Assembly (NCBI GenBank): GCA_959600045.1
Contig: CAUGKJ010000074.1
Coordinates: 1-5,318, forward strand
Origin: an uncultured Haemophilus sp.
Lineage (GTDB): Bacteria; Pseudomonadota; Gammaproteobacteria; Enterobacterales; Pasteurellaceae
Length of the DNA stretch: 5,318 nucleotides
Direction of reading: 5' to 3'
Below, piece after piece: positions 1 to 5,318 of this stretch; position 1 is the first letter of the stretch; each line of letters opens with the position of its first letter. The notes beneath the pieces are model-generated. The model saw only the letters and a list, made by a program, of their open reading frames with translations, did no database searches and was not told the origin of the DNA. The position numbers were made by a program, and so were the translations under genes.

Positions 1-1448
1 AAGCAACTAAAGATGCAGGTCGTATCGCAGGCTTAGAAGTTAAACGTATTATCAACGAACCTACAGCTGCAGCATTAGCTTACGGTTTAGATAAAGGTCA
101 AGGCAACAAAACTATCGCTGTTTATGACTTAGGTGGTGGTACATTCGACTTATCTATCATTGAAATTGATGAAGTAGGTGGCGAAAAAACCTTCGAAGTA
201 TTAGCAACCAACGGTGATACTCACTTAGGTGGTGAAGACTTCGATAACCGTGTAATCAACTACTTAGTAGATGAATTCAAAAAGGAACAAGGCGTTGATT
301 TACGTAATGACCCACTTGCAATGCAACGTTTAAAAGAAGCTGGCGAAAAAGCGAAAATTGAGCTTTCTTCTGCACAACAAACTGATGTGAACTTGCCTTA
401 CATCACAGCTGATGCTACAGGTCCTAAACACTTAAACATCAAATTAACTCGCGCTAAATTAGAATCTTTAGTAGAAGATTTAGTGGCGAAATCACTTGAA
501 CCTGTAAAAGTTGCATTAAGCGATGCTGGCTTAAGTCCATCACAAATTGATGATGTTATCCTAGTGGGCGGTCAAACCCGTATGCCATTAGTACAACAAA
601 AAGTAGAAGAATTCTTCGGTAAAGCGCCTCGTAAAGACGTGAACCCAGACGAAGCCGTTGCAGTTGGTGCAGCAGTTCAAGGTGGTGTATTAGCCGGTGA
701 TGTAACTGACGTATTATTATTAGACGTAACGCCATTATCTTTAGGTATCGAAACCATGGGTGGTGTGATGACTACCTTAATTGAGAAAAACACGACGATT
801 CCAACTAAGAAATCACAAGTGTTCTCAACAGCAGAAGATAACCAAAGTGCAGTAACCATTCACGTGTTACAAGGTGAACGTAAACAAGCATCTGCGAATA
901 AATCTTTAGGTCAATTCAACCTTGAAGGCATCAACCCTGCTCCACGCGGTATGCCACAAATTGAAGTAACCTTCGATATCGACGCTGACGGTATTATCCA
1001 CGTTTCTGCGAAAGATAAAGGTACAGGTAAAGAACAACAAATCACCATCAAAGCCTCTTCAGGTTTAAGTGATGAAGAAATTCAACAAATGGTTCGTGAT
1101 GCAGAAGCAAACGCTGAAGCAGACCGTAAATTTGAAGAATTAGTACAAGCTCGCAACCAAGCGGATCATCTTGTACACGCTACACGTAAACAATTAGAAG
1201 AAGCCGGTGATAAAGTTCCAGCTGAAGATCGTGCAGCAATTGAAAGCGCATTAAGCGATTTAGAAACTGCAGCGAAAGGCGAAGATAAAGCAGCAATCGA
1301 AGCTAAACTTCAAGCGCTTGCAGAAGTTGCTCAAAAACTCGCTCAAGCGGCTCAACCACAAGGTGATGCACAACAAGCTCAAAGCAACAGCAAACCAAAT
1401 GATGATGTTGTTGATGCAGAGTTTGAAGAAGTGAAAGATAACAAATAA
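1..1448 (+). CDS. dnaK: Molecular chaperone DnaK (Hsp70), 5'-truncated by window edge
   Basis: ATP-dependent cytoplasmic Hsp70 that binds exposed hydrophobic segments of unfolded proteins, working with DnaJ and GrpE. The first complete codon is at position 3 and the frame stays open to TAA 1446-1448, giving 481 residues. By alignment from memory with E. coli DnaK these match residues 153 onward, so about 152 N-terminal residues, including the first phosphate-binding loop, lie outside the window. Visible landmarks are [12 protein letters not shown] with the catalytic Glu (E. coli E171), the phosphate-2 motif DLGGGTFD at 126-149 (Thr equivalent to T199), the [10 protein letters not shown] adenosine motif, the interdomain linker VLLLD at 711-725, the beta-sandwich substrate domain, the helical lid, and the acidic tail ending [15 protein letters not shown]. 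No frameshift or missing key residue is seen. An ATG at 321 is internal, not a start. The gene is followed by its own terminator and then metY rather than dnaJ. Confidence 0.98.
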   Translation, partial: ATKDAGRIAGLEVKRIINEPTAAALAYGLDKGQGNKTIAVYDLGGGTFDLSIIEIDEVGGEKTFEVLATNGDTHLGGEDFDNRVINYLVDEFKKEQGVDLRNDPLAMQRLKEAGEKAKIELSSAQQTDVNLPYITADATGPKHLNIKLTRAKLESLVEDLVAKSLEPVKVALSDAGLSPSQIDDVILVGGQTRMPLVQQKVEEFFGKAPRKDVNPDEAVAVGAAVQGGVLAGDVTDVLLLDVTPLSLGIETMGGVMTTLIEKNTTIPTKKSQVFSTAEDNQSAVTIHVLQGERKQASANKSLGQFNLEGINPAPRGMPQIEVTFDIDADGIIHVSAKDKGTGKEQQITIKASSGLSDEEIQQMVRDAEANAEADRKFEELVQARNQADHLVHATRKQLEEAGDKVPAEDRAAIESALSDLETAAKGEDKAAIEAKLQALAEVAQKLAQAAQPQGDAQQAQSNSKPNDDVVDAEFEEVKDNK

Positions 1449-1468
1449 TTTCACTTGAACCAAAATCG

Positions 1469-1492
1469 AAGGGCGTAGCAATACGCCCTTTT
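1469..1492 (+). terminator. Rho-independent terminator of dnaK
   Basis: A perfect 8-bp stem, AAGGGCGT (1469-1476) with ACGCCCTT (1483-1490), closes a 6-nt loop AGCAAT and runs into TTTT (1489-1492). It begins 20 bp after the dnaK stop. CCAAAA at 1460-1465 could also pair with TTTTGG at 1489-1494, extending or competing with the base of the stem. The U-tract is short, so some read-through into metY is possible. Confidence 0.8.
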
Positions 1493-1512
1493 GGCATATT
1501 CATTAAATGCCA

Positions 1513-1551
1513 TTTTTCCTGACTTTATTTGAAAGAATGAAGTCAGAAAAA
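1513..1551. repeat. Inverted repeat upstream of metY
   Basis: CTGACTT (1519-1525) and AAGTCAG (1540-1546) form a 7-bp perfect dyad around a 14-nt spacer. Past one unpaired C (1518) it extends by TTTTT (1513-1517) pairing with AAAAA (1547-1551). Neither strand has a U-tract directly after the stem, so it does not look like a terminator. It overlaps the candidate -35 box of metY, so it could be an operator or a structured leader, but no known regulator site is recognised. Confidence 0.5.
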
Positions 1552-1558
1552 ATACATT
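1529..1558 (+). promoter_or_regulatory. Candidate sigma70-type promoter for metY
   Basis: TTGAAA (1529-1534) matches five of six bases of the -35 consensus TTGACA. TACATT (1553-1558) matches four of six bases of TATAAT. The spacing is 18 bp. Transcription would begin near 1565 and give a leader of about 140 nt before the metY start. In AT-rich DNA such matches are common by chance, so this is only the best candidate in the gap. A promoter is expected because the dnaK terminator lies just upstream. Confidence 0.35.
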
Positions 1559-1662
1559 AGTAGGATAAATCACGTGAATACTCTACCGGATCATTTGGTA
1601 GCGTTAATGTTGAGCATTTCCACATTACAAATCCAAAGTGTAAAAAAACGTTATCGAAAACG

Positions 1663-1671
1663 ACCGCACTT
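1663..1671 (-). repeat. DNA-uptake signal sequence in the metY leader
   Basis: ACCGCACTT is the complement of the 9-bp Haemophilus-type uptake signal AAGTGCGGT. It sits 34 bp before the metY ATG, inside what would be codons if the longer in-frame start at 1574 were used. Its presence fits a non-coding leader. Confidence 0.85.
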
Positions 1672-1692
1672 TACCCCAAAACAAACACAACT

Positions 1693-1698
1693 AAAGGA
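1693..1698 (+). promoter_or_regulatory. Ribosome binding site fixing the metY start
   Basis: AAAGGA (1693-1698) lies 7 nt before ATG 1706 and is a good Shine-Dalgarno match. No comparable site precedes the GTG at 1574 or the in-frame ATG at 1607, so it supports the 422-residue protein. Confidence 0.75.
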
Positions 1699-1705
1699 AA
1701 AAACA

Positions 1706-2974
1706 ATGAAATTCGAAACGAAATGCCTCCATACTGGCTATAGCCCTAAAAACGGTGAGCCACGTGTTCAACCTATCGTGCAAAGCACAACTTATACCTA
1801 CGATTCTGCAGAAGAAATTGGCAAGTTATTTGATTTACAAGCTGCAGGTTATTTCTATACTCGCCTAGCAAACCCTACGACTAATGCTGCGGAAGAAAAA
1901 ATTACCGCACTTGAAGGTGGCGTCGCAACAATGTGTACTGCCTCAGGCCAATCTGCGGTTTTCTATGCGATGTTGAATATTTTAGAAGCCGGTGATCATT
2001 TTATTTCCTCTTCTTATGTATATGGCGGTACTTACAATTTATTTGCCCATACATTCAAAAAAATGGGCATTGAAGTGAGTTTTGTGGATCAAGACTTACC
2101 GCTTGAAGAACTCAAAAAAGCGATTCGTCCAAATACAAAAGCTGTTTTTGCTGAAACTATTGCTAACCCTGCTTTAAGAGTATTAGATATTGAAAAATTT
2201 GCTGCCTTAGCGAAAGCTGCAGAGGCGCCATTATTAGTTGATAACACCTTTGCAACGCCGTATTTTTGTCGCCCAATCGAATTTGGCGCGAATGTGGTCA
2301 TTCACAGCACATCTAAGTATTTAGATGGTCATGCTATTGCCTTAGGTGGATCCATTACTGATGGTGGTAACTTTAATTGGAATAACGGCAAATATCCGCA
2401 ATTAAGCTCGCCAGACCAAACTTATCATGGTTTAGTTTATACAGAAACCTTTGGCCCTGCGGCTTATATTGTCAAAGCACGTGTGCAATTAATGCGTGAT
2501 TTAGGTGCTACTCCTGCCCCACAAAATAGTTTCTTGTTGAATGTAGGCATGGAAACCCTTGCTCTTCGCATGCAACGTCATTATGAAAATGCACAGGCCG
2601 TAGCCGAGTTTTTAGAAAAACATCCGCAAGTTGCTAAAGTAAATTATCCTGGCTTATCGAGCTCACCAGATTACGCGCTCAAACAAAAATATCTACCTAA
2701 CGGTTTGTGTGGTGTCATTTCCTTTGAGATTAAAGGTGACAAAGAAACCGCGGCAAAATGGTTAAACGCATTGCAAATGACCTCACGTGAAGTACACGTA
2801 GCCGATATTCGTACTTGTGCGTTACATCCAGCGACTTCAACACATCGCCAATTAAGTGAAGCTGAACTAGAACAAGTTGGTATTTCTGCAGGACTTATTC
2901 GTCTTTCTTGTGGTATTGAAAATATTCAAGATATTTTAGCTGACTTAGAACAAGCATTCGCTGCAGCGAAATAA
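1706..2974 (+). CDS. metY: O-acetylhomoserine sulfhydrylase (aminocarboxypropyltransferase), PLP-dependent
   Basis: Cytoplasmic Cys/Met-metabolism PLP enzyme (fold type I). The likely reaction is O-acetyl-L-homoserine plus sulfide giving L-homocysteine plus acetate, a one-step route into methionine; some relatives also use O-acetylserine. The protein has 422 residues, usual for MetY and longer than the roughly 380-400 of MetB or MetC. Visible sites are Y51/R53 in YTRLANPT (phosphate of the neighbouring subunit), S80-G81-Q82, Y106 stacking on PLP, D179 at the ring nitrogen, the Schiff-base lysine K204 in STSKYLDGH (codon 2315-2317), and R399 in LIRLSCG for the substrate carboxylate. The segment GGNFNWNNGKYPQL followed by PDQTYHGLVY is characteristic of the MetY branch. 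The start is ATG 1706, chosen from the Shine-Dalgarno site and because homologues begin close to FETKCLHTG. Upstream in-frame codons to GTG 1574 give a Lys/Arg-rich, non-family sequence. A coding uptake signal suggests long residence in this lineage. A cystathionine gamma-synthase-like activity cannot be excluded. Confidence 0.9.
   Translation: MKFETKCLHTGYSPKNGEPRVQPIVQSTTYTYDSAEEIGKLFDLQAAGYFYTRLANPTTNAAEEKITALEGGVATMCTASGQSAVFYAMLNILEAGDHFISSSYVYGGTYNLFAHTFKKMGIEVSFVDQDLPLEELKKAIRPNTKAVFAETIANPALRVLDIEKFAALAKAAEAPLLVDNTFATPYFCRPIEFGANVVIHSTSKYLDGHAIALGGSITDGGNFNWNNGKYPQLSSPDQTYHGLVYTETFGPAAYIVKARVQLMRDLGATPAPQNSFLLNVGMETLALRMQRHYENAQAVAEFLEKHPQVAKVNYPGLSSSPDYALKQKYLPNGLCGVISFEIKGDKETAAKWLNALQMTSREVHVADIRTCALHPATSTHRQLSEAELEQVGISAGLIRLSCGIENIQDILADLEQAFAAAK
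1904..1912 (-). repeat. DNA-uptake signal sequence inside metY
   Basis: An exact ACCGCACTT within metY, in frame as ACC GCA CTT and encoding Thr67-Ala68-Leu69. Uptake signals inside a gene indicate that it has been in a Pasteurellaceae-type genome long enough to acquire them. Confidence 0.85.
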
Positions 2975-2983
2975 GTATTATAA

Positions 2984-3002
2984 GGCAGGCAAATTGCCTG
3001 CC
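2984..3002 (+). terminator. Hairpin terminator after metY
   Basis: GGCAGGC (2984-2990) and GCCTGCC (2996-3002) form a perfect 7-bp GC-rich stem with a 5-nt loop AAATT, starting 10 bp after the metY stop. The following sequence ACTTTAAA is only weakly U-rich, so termination may be partial. It separates metY from dnaJ. Confidence 0.65.
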
Positions 3003-3048
3003 ACTTTAAATAGAGAGATAAAAGCGTTCAGCTTATCGCTTATTTTTA

Positions 3049-3081
3049 TTTGTTTACTTATCTTAATAGTAAGCAAACAAA
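3049..3081. repeat. Imperfect 12-bp inverted repeat in the metY-dnaJ gap
   Basis: TTTGTTTACTTA (3049-3060) and TAAGCAAACAAA (3070-3081) are complementary at 11 of 12 positions (A3056 faces C3074) around a 9-nt spacer TCTTAATAG. Neither strand has a clean U-tract after the stem. It lies 25 bp upstream of the candidate dnaJ -35 box. It could be a regulator-binding dyad or a transcript structure; the function is unknown. Confidence 0.5.
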
Positions 3082-3105
3082 AACAAGTATAAATTAACGT
3101 ATTTA

Positions 3106-3136
3106 CCCTTGATATTTCTGCCTTCGGCATCATTTT
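3106..3136 (+). promoter_or_regulatory. Candidate heat-shock (sigma32-like) promoter for dnaJ
   Basis: CCCTTGAT (3106-3113) resembles the sigma32 -35 element (CTTGAAA, often preceded by C residues). After 14 bp comes CATCATTTT (3128-3136), which matches six of nine bases of the -10 element CCCCATTTA. The spacing falls in the normal sigma32 range. Transcription would start about 80 nt before the dnaJ ATG. The -10 lacks the full run of C residues, so this is a plausible but unproven call. The need is clear, since terminators follow both dnaK and metY. Confidence 0.42.
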
Positions 3137-3224
3137 TATTGTTAGGTATGTTGTTATGCAGTACTACACAATAACAAAATAAAATTTTTAAAATTTATAT
3201 TTTTAAACGGAAAACGAAAACATT

Positions 3225-4361
3225 ATGGCAAAGAAAGATTATTACGACGTTCTTGGTGTTGAACGTGGCGCAGATGAAAAAGCAATTAAACGTGCTTACA
3301 AAAAACTCGCCATGCAATATCACCCTGATAGAACCAAAGGTGATAAAGCCAAAGAAGAAAAATTTAAAGAAATCCAAGAAGCCTATGAAATTTTAGGTGA
3401 TAAAGAAAAACGTGCGGCTTACGATCAATACGGTCACGCAGCCTTTGAACAAGGTGGCATGGGAGGCGGTGGCTTCGGTGGCGGATTCAGTGGCGCTGAT
3501 TTTGGTGATATTTTTGGTGATATGTTCGGCGATATCTTCGGCGGTGGCGGACGTGGTCGTCAGCGCGTAGTGCGTGGTGAAGATTTACGTTATGACATCC
3601 AAATTACGTTAGAAGAAGCCGTAAAAGGTACAACCAAAGACATCCAAATCAATACGCTTGCTCACTGTGATAGCTGTGATGGCTCTGGTGCAGAAAAAGG
3701 ATCAAAAGTTGAAACATGTCCAAGCTGTCATGGTTCTGGTCGTGTTCGTCGTCAACAAGGCTTCTTCGTAACTGAAGCGGTTTGTCCGACTTGTCATGGT
3801 TCTGGTAAGAAAATTGAAAAACCATGTAAAAGCTGCCATGGCGAAGGTCGTGTTCACAAGAAGAAAAATCTTTCCGTTAAGATCCCAGCAGGTGTGGATA
3901 CCGGCAACCAATTACGTTTAAGCGGCGAAGGTGCAGCGGGCGAAAATGGTGCACCTGCAGGCGATTTATATGTGGTGATTCACGTTAAAGAACATCATAT
4001 CTTCGAACGTGATGGAAACAACCTCTACTGCGAAGTGCCAATCAGTTTCTCAATGGCTGCGTTAGGTGGTGAAATTGAGGTCCCAACCTTAGACGGTAAA
4101 GTGAAACTCAAAATCCCTCCTGAAACCCAAACAGGCAAACTCTTCCGTATGCGTGGTAAAGGGGTGAGCTCTACTCGTAGCGGCTACGCAGGCGATCTTA
4201 TTTGTCGCGTAGTGATTGAAACACCGGTGAACTTAAATAAAGAACAAAAAGAATTATTAGAAAAACTGGAAGAAAGTTTGAAAGGACAAAAATCGCATAG
4301 TCCGAAATCTTCAAGCTTTTTAGATGGTGTGAAGAAATTCTTTGATAACTTAGGTAAGTAA
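3225..4361 (+). CDS. dnaJ: Chaperone protein DnaJ (class A Hsp40)
   Basis: Co-chaperone that binds unfolded proteins, hands them to DnaK and stimulates its ATPase; cytoplasmic homodimer. Complete at 378 residues, normal for the family. It has the J-domain (about 1-70) with the catalytic HPD at 33-35, then a Gly/Phe-rich linker (about 77-112) carrying DIF-type motifs in [15 protein letters not shown]. The zinc-binding domain has four intact CxxCxGxG repeats: CDSCDGSG 148-155, CPSCHGSG 165-172, CPTCHGSG 187-194 and CKSCHGEG 201-208. The C-terminal substrate-binding and dimerisation domains follow, ending in [14 protein letters not shown]. The start [12 protein letters not shown] is the canonical DnaJ N-terminus. 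The Shine-Dalgarno is poor (CGGA at 3208-3211, 13 nt from ATG). The upstream region is very AT-rich and has a sigma32-like promoter candidate. The gene is separated from dnaK by metY, which is unusual, and converges on modC. Confidence 0.98.
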   Translation: MAKKDYYDVLGVERGADEKAIKRAYKKLAMQYHPDRTKGDKAKEEKFKEIQEAYEILGDKEKRAAYDQYGHAAFEQGGMGGGGFGGGFSGADFGDIFGDMFGDIFGGGGRGRQRVVRGEDLRYDIQITLEEAVKGTTKDIQINTLAHCDSCDGSGAEKGSKVETCPSCHGSGRVRRQQGFFVTEAVCPTCHGSGKKIEKPCKSCHGEGRVHKKKNLSVKIPAGVDTGNQLRLSGEGAAGENGAPAGDLYVVIHVKEHHIFERDGNNLYCEVPISFSMAALGGEIEVPTLDGKVKLKIPPETQTGKLFRMRGKGVSSTRSGYAGDLICRVVIETPVNLNKEQKELLEKLEESLKGQKSHSPKSSSFLDGVKKFFDNLGK

Positions 4362-4372
4362 ACCTAAACAGA

Positions 4373-4381
4373 AAGTGCGGT
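4373..4381 (+). repeat. DNA-uptake signal, left arm of terminator dyad
   Basis: An exact AAGTGCGGT followed by CAATTTTAAAA, which fits the extended uptake signal with AT-rich flank on its 3' side. Confidence 0.93.
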
Positions 4382-4406
4382 CAATTTTAAAACTGTTTTG
4401 AAATTG

Positions 4407-4415
4407 ACCGCACTT
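4407..4415 (-). repeat. DNA-uptake signal, right arm of terminator dyad
   Basis: An exact ACCGCACTT, the complement of the uptake signal. On the minus strand it is followed by CAATTTCAAAA, again the AT-rich extension. Confidence 0.93.
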
Positions 4416-4420
4416 TTACT

Positions 4421-5318
4421 TTATACGACTGAAATGGCTTTTATTTGCACATAAACATCCATGCCTTGAGCGAAATGCAATTCATTAAACGCCCATTTAC
4501 TGATACTTGCCCAAACTTTATGCCCTTCCACTAACACCGCAATATCAATGCGATTCTCTTGTGGAACGATCTGTACAATTTGTCCTCGTAAGATATTACG
4601 AATGCTCGTTTGCTCTGGCTTGCTTAAAGTAAGCGACACATCGGAGCTATAAATACAGACGAGTATTTTTTCATTCGCTTGATGATGCACTTCGTTAATC
4701 CAAAGCTGTTGTTCGCCTAAAGAAAGTGCGGTCATTTTATAGGTTGGATTATGTAAATAGACGGGCAACGCCAACACACTACTCTGCTCCGATTCGCCTT
4801 TCCAAGGGGCAAATAACGGACTGTTCCAGACATTTTCTAAGGTGTCATAGGCTTTCACTTTGCCATTTTCCATCAGAACAACGCGATCGGCCAAGCGTAA
4901 TAATTCATCTAAACTGTGCGTCACATATAAAATCGGCACATTAATTTCTTTGGATAGACTTTCCAAATATTGCATGAGCTCACGTTTGCGAGGCACATCT
5001 AAAGCAGAAAGCGGTTCATCCATCAGCAAAATATCAGGATCCGTTAATAAAGCTCGCCCAATTGCCACACGTTGTTTTTCGCCTCCCGATAAAGTAAGCG
5101 GATAGCGTTTGAGTAACGGTTCGATACCAAGGAGCTGAACGATATAGTCAAAATCTTCACGGCTGACATGCTTCATGCCATAACGCAAATTACCTTTGAC
5201 ATTATAATGAGGAAATAAACGCGCATCTTGGAATACATAGCCGATTTTACGCTGATGTACGGGAAGATTCTCACTGTTCTCCACATCCACCAAAGTGCGG
5301 TCATTTAAACGAATAAAT
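4421..5318 (-). CDS. modC: Molybdate ABC transporter ATP-binding protein ModC, 5'-truncated by window edge
   Basis: ATPase subunit of the ModABC molybdate importer, acting on the cytoplasmic face of the inner membrane with ModB and fed by periplasmic ModA. The frame is open from the right edge (first complete codon 5317-5315) to TAA 4423-4421, giving 298 residues. By alignment from memory with E. coli ModC (352 aa) about 53 N-terminal residues, including Walker A, are outside. Counting from the first complete codon, the Q-loop is [11 protein letters not shown] (Q30), the ABC signature LSGGEKQR is at 76-83, Walker B ILLMDEP has D100-E101, the D-loop SALD follows, and the switch His is H134 in LYVTHSLDE. 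The C-terminal part is the TOBE/MOP molybdate-binding domain, its last repeat beginning near TSIRNILRG (237). This tail and the close match to ModC distinguish it from sulfate or other ABC ATPases. A TTG at 5293 opens a shorter reading frame but is internal. modB and modA would be expected beyond the right edge. Confidence 0.95.
   Translation of the reverse strand, partial: FIRLNDRTLVDVENSENLPVHQRKIGYVFQDARLFPHYNVKGNLRYGMKHVSREDFDYIVQLLGIEPLLKRYPLTLSGGEKQRVAIGRALLTDPDILLMDEPLSALDVPRKRELMQYLESLSKEINVPILYVTHSLDELLRLADRVVLMENGKVKAYDTLENVWNSPLFAPWKGESEQSSVLALPVYLHNPTYKMTALSLGEQQLWINEVHHQANEKILVCIYSSDVSLTLSKPEQTSIRNILRGQIVQIVPQENRIDIAVLVEGHKVWASISKWAFNELHFAQGMDVYVQIKAISVV
4724..4732 (+). repeat. 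DNA-uptake signal inside modC
   Basis: An exact AAGTGCGGT followed by CATTTTATA. In the modC frame (minus strand) it reads ACC GCA CTT, encoding Thr-Ala-Leu in [10 protein letters not shown], the same reading phase as the copy inside metY. Confidence 0.85.
5293..5301 (+). repeat. DNA-uptake signal inside modC near the right edge
   Basis: An exact AAGTGCGGT followed by CATTTAAAC. On the modC strand it is read in a different phase from the copy at 4724, contributing to Asp-Arg-Thr-Leu. Confidence 0.85.

Larger units (their letters stand above)
4372..4416. terminator. Bidirectional terminator built from paired uptake signals (dnaJ/modC)
   Basis: Two opposed uptake signals, AAGTGCGGT at 4373-4381 and ACCGCACTT at 4407-4415, sit in a perfect 16-bp dyad (4372-4387 with 4401-4416). 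It continues inward through one G-U pair and four A-U pairs to a 3-nt CTG loop, a stem of about 21 bp. On the + strand the stem runs into TTTTACTTT. On the - strand it ends in CTTTCTGTTT. It starts 10 bp after the dnaJ stop and ends 4 bp before the modC stop, so it can end transcription from both sides. Inverted uptake-signal pairs acting as terminators are well known in Haemophilus. Confidence 0.92.

Noticed and set aside
677..859. Minus-strand and alternate-frame ORFs inside dnaK, metY, dnaJ and modC (for example 677-859, 1260-1503, 2089-2301, 3195-3377, 3702-3911, 4726-5105)
   Set aside because: They lie opposite or out of frame with well-supported conserved genes, have no recognisable domains, and are explained as shadows of those genes.
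1507..1560. Small ORF encoding MPFFLTLFERMKSEKIH
   Set aside because: It has no ribosome binding site, overlaps the inverted repeat and candidate promoter, and is not enriched in Met or Cys codons as a leader peptide for metY might be. An open frame of this length is expected by chance.
1574..1705. A 44-codon N-terminal extension of metY starting at GTG 1574 (with ATG 1607 as another in-frame option)
   Set aside because: There is no Shine-Dalgarno before either start, the Lys/Arg-rich extension does not resemble the family, and it contains an uptake signal. ATG 1706 has a good ribosome binding site and gives the expected MetY N-terminus.
3119..3141. TGCC-TTC-GGCA hairpin followed by TCATTTTTATT as a second terminator before dnaJ
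   Set aside because: The stem is only 4 bp with a 3-nt loop, too weak for a convincing terminator. The same bases are better explained as part of the sigma32-like promoter candidate.
3151..3177. Dyad TTGTTAT / ATAACAA with 13-bp spacer in the dnaJ leader
   Set aside because: Only 7 mostly A-T pairs in very AT-rich DNA with a long loop. It is easily due to chance and has no supporting context.
3471..3560. Repeated GGTGATATnTT-like units in dnaJ as a tandem repeat
   Set aside because: These encode the Gly/Phe-rich linker with its DIF motifs, a normal part of DnaJ also seen in E. coli.
4421..5293. modC as a complete gene starting at TTG 5293
   Set aside because: The frame stays open to the window edge and the residues upstream of 5293 still align with ModC. 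Walker A would be missing from the shorter form.

Overview
The window looks like chromosome of a member of the Pasteurellaceae, most likely the Haemophilus branch. The evidence is six exact copies of the 9-bp DNA-uptake signal AAGTGCGGT or its complement, AT-rich DNA with TTA/AAA/GAA-rich codon use, and DnaK, DnaJ and ModC proteins very close to the enterobacterial forms as I recall them. The species cannot be fixed from the sequence. From memory dnaK and dnaJ are direct neighbours in H. influenzae, so a relative such as H. parainfluenzae is more likely than H. influenzae itself.

Layout. (1) Positions 1-1448, + strand: the 3' three quarters of dnaK (Hsp70), entering from the left edge and ending in a hairpin terminator. 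(2) 1449-1705: a 257-bp gap with the dnaK terminator, an inverted repeat, a candidate sigma70-type promoter, an uptake signal and a good ribosome binding site. (3) 1706-2974, +: a complete PLP-dependent O-acetylhomoserine sulfhydrylase (metY type), followed by its own GC-rich hairpin. (4) 2975-3224: a 250-bp AT-rich gap with an imperfect 12-bp inverted repeat and a candidate heat-shock (sigma32-like) promoter. (5) 3225-4361, +: a complete class A dnaJ (Hsp40). (6) 4372-4416: two opposed uptake signals forming a very long hairpin, which serves as a terminator between the convergent dnaJ and modC. (7) 4421-5318, - strand: modC, the molybdate ABC transporter ATPase, running off the right edge and so missing its N-terminus and Walker A.

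How the genes work together. DnaK and DnaJ are partners in one chaperone cycle: DnaJ delivers clients and stimulates the DnaK ATPase. Here the usual dnaK-dnaJ pair is split by a sulfur-assimilation gene flanked by hairpin terminators, so dnaJ probably needs its own promoter, and a sigma32-like candidate is present. MetY and ModC have no evident functional link to the chaperones or to each other.

I found no evidence of a new biological system here. There is no mobile element, CRISPR array, tRNA, rRNA or unknown gene. The points worth a second look are the gene order, the regulatory elements in the two gaps, and the placement of the uptake signals.
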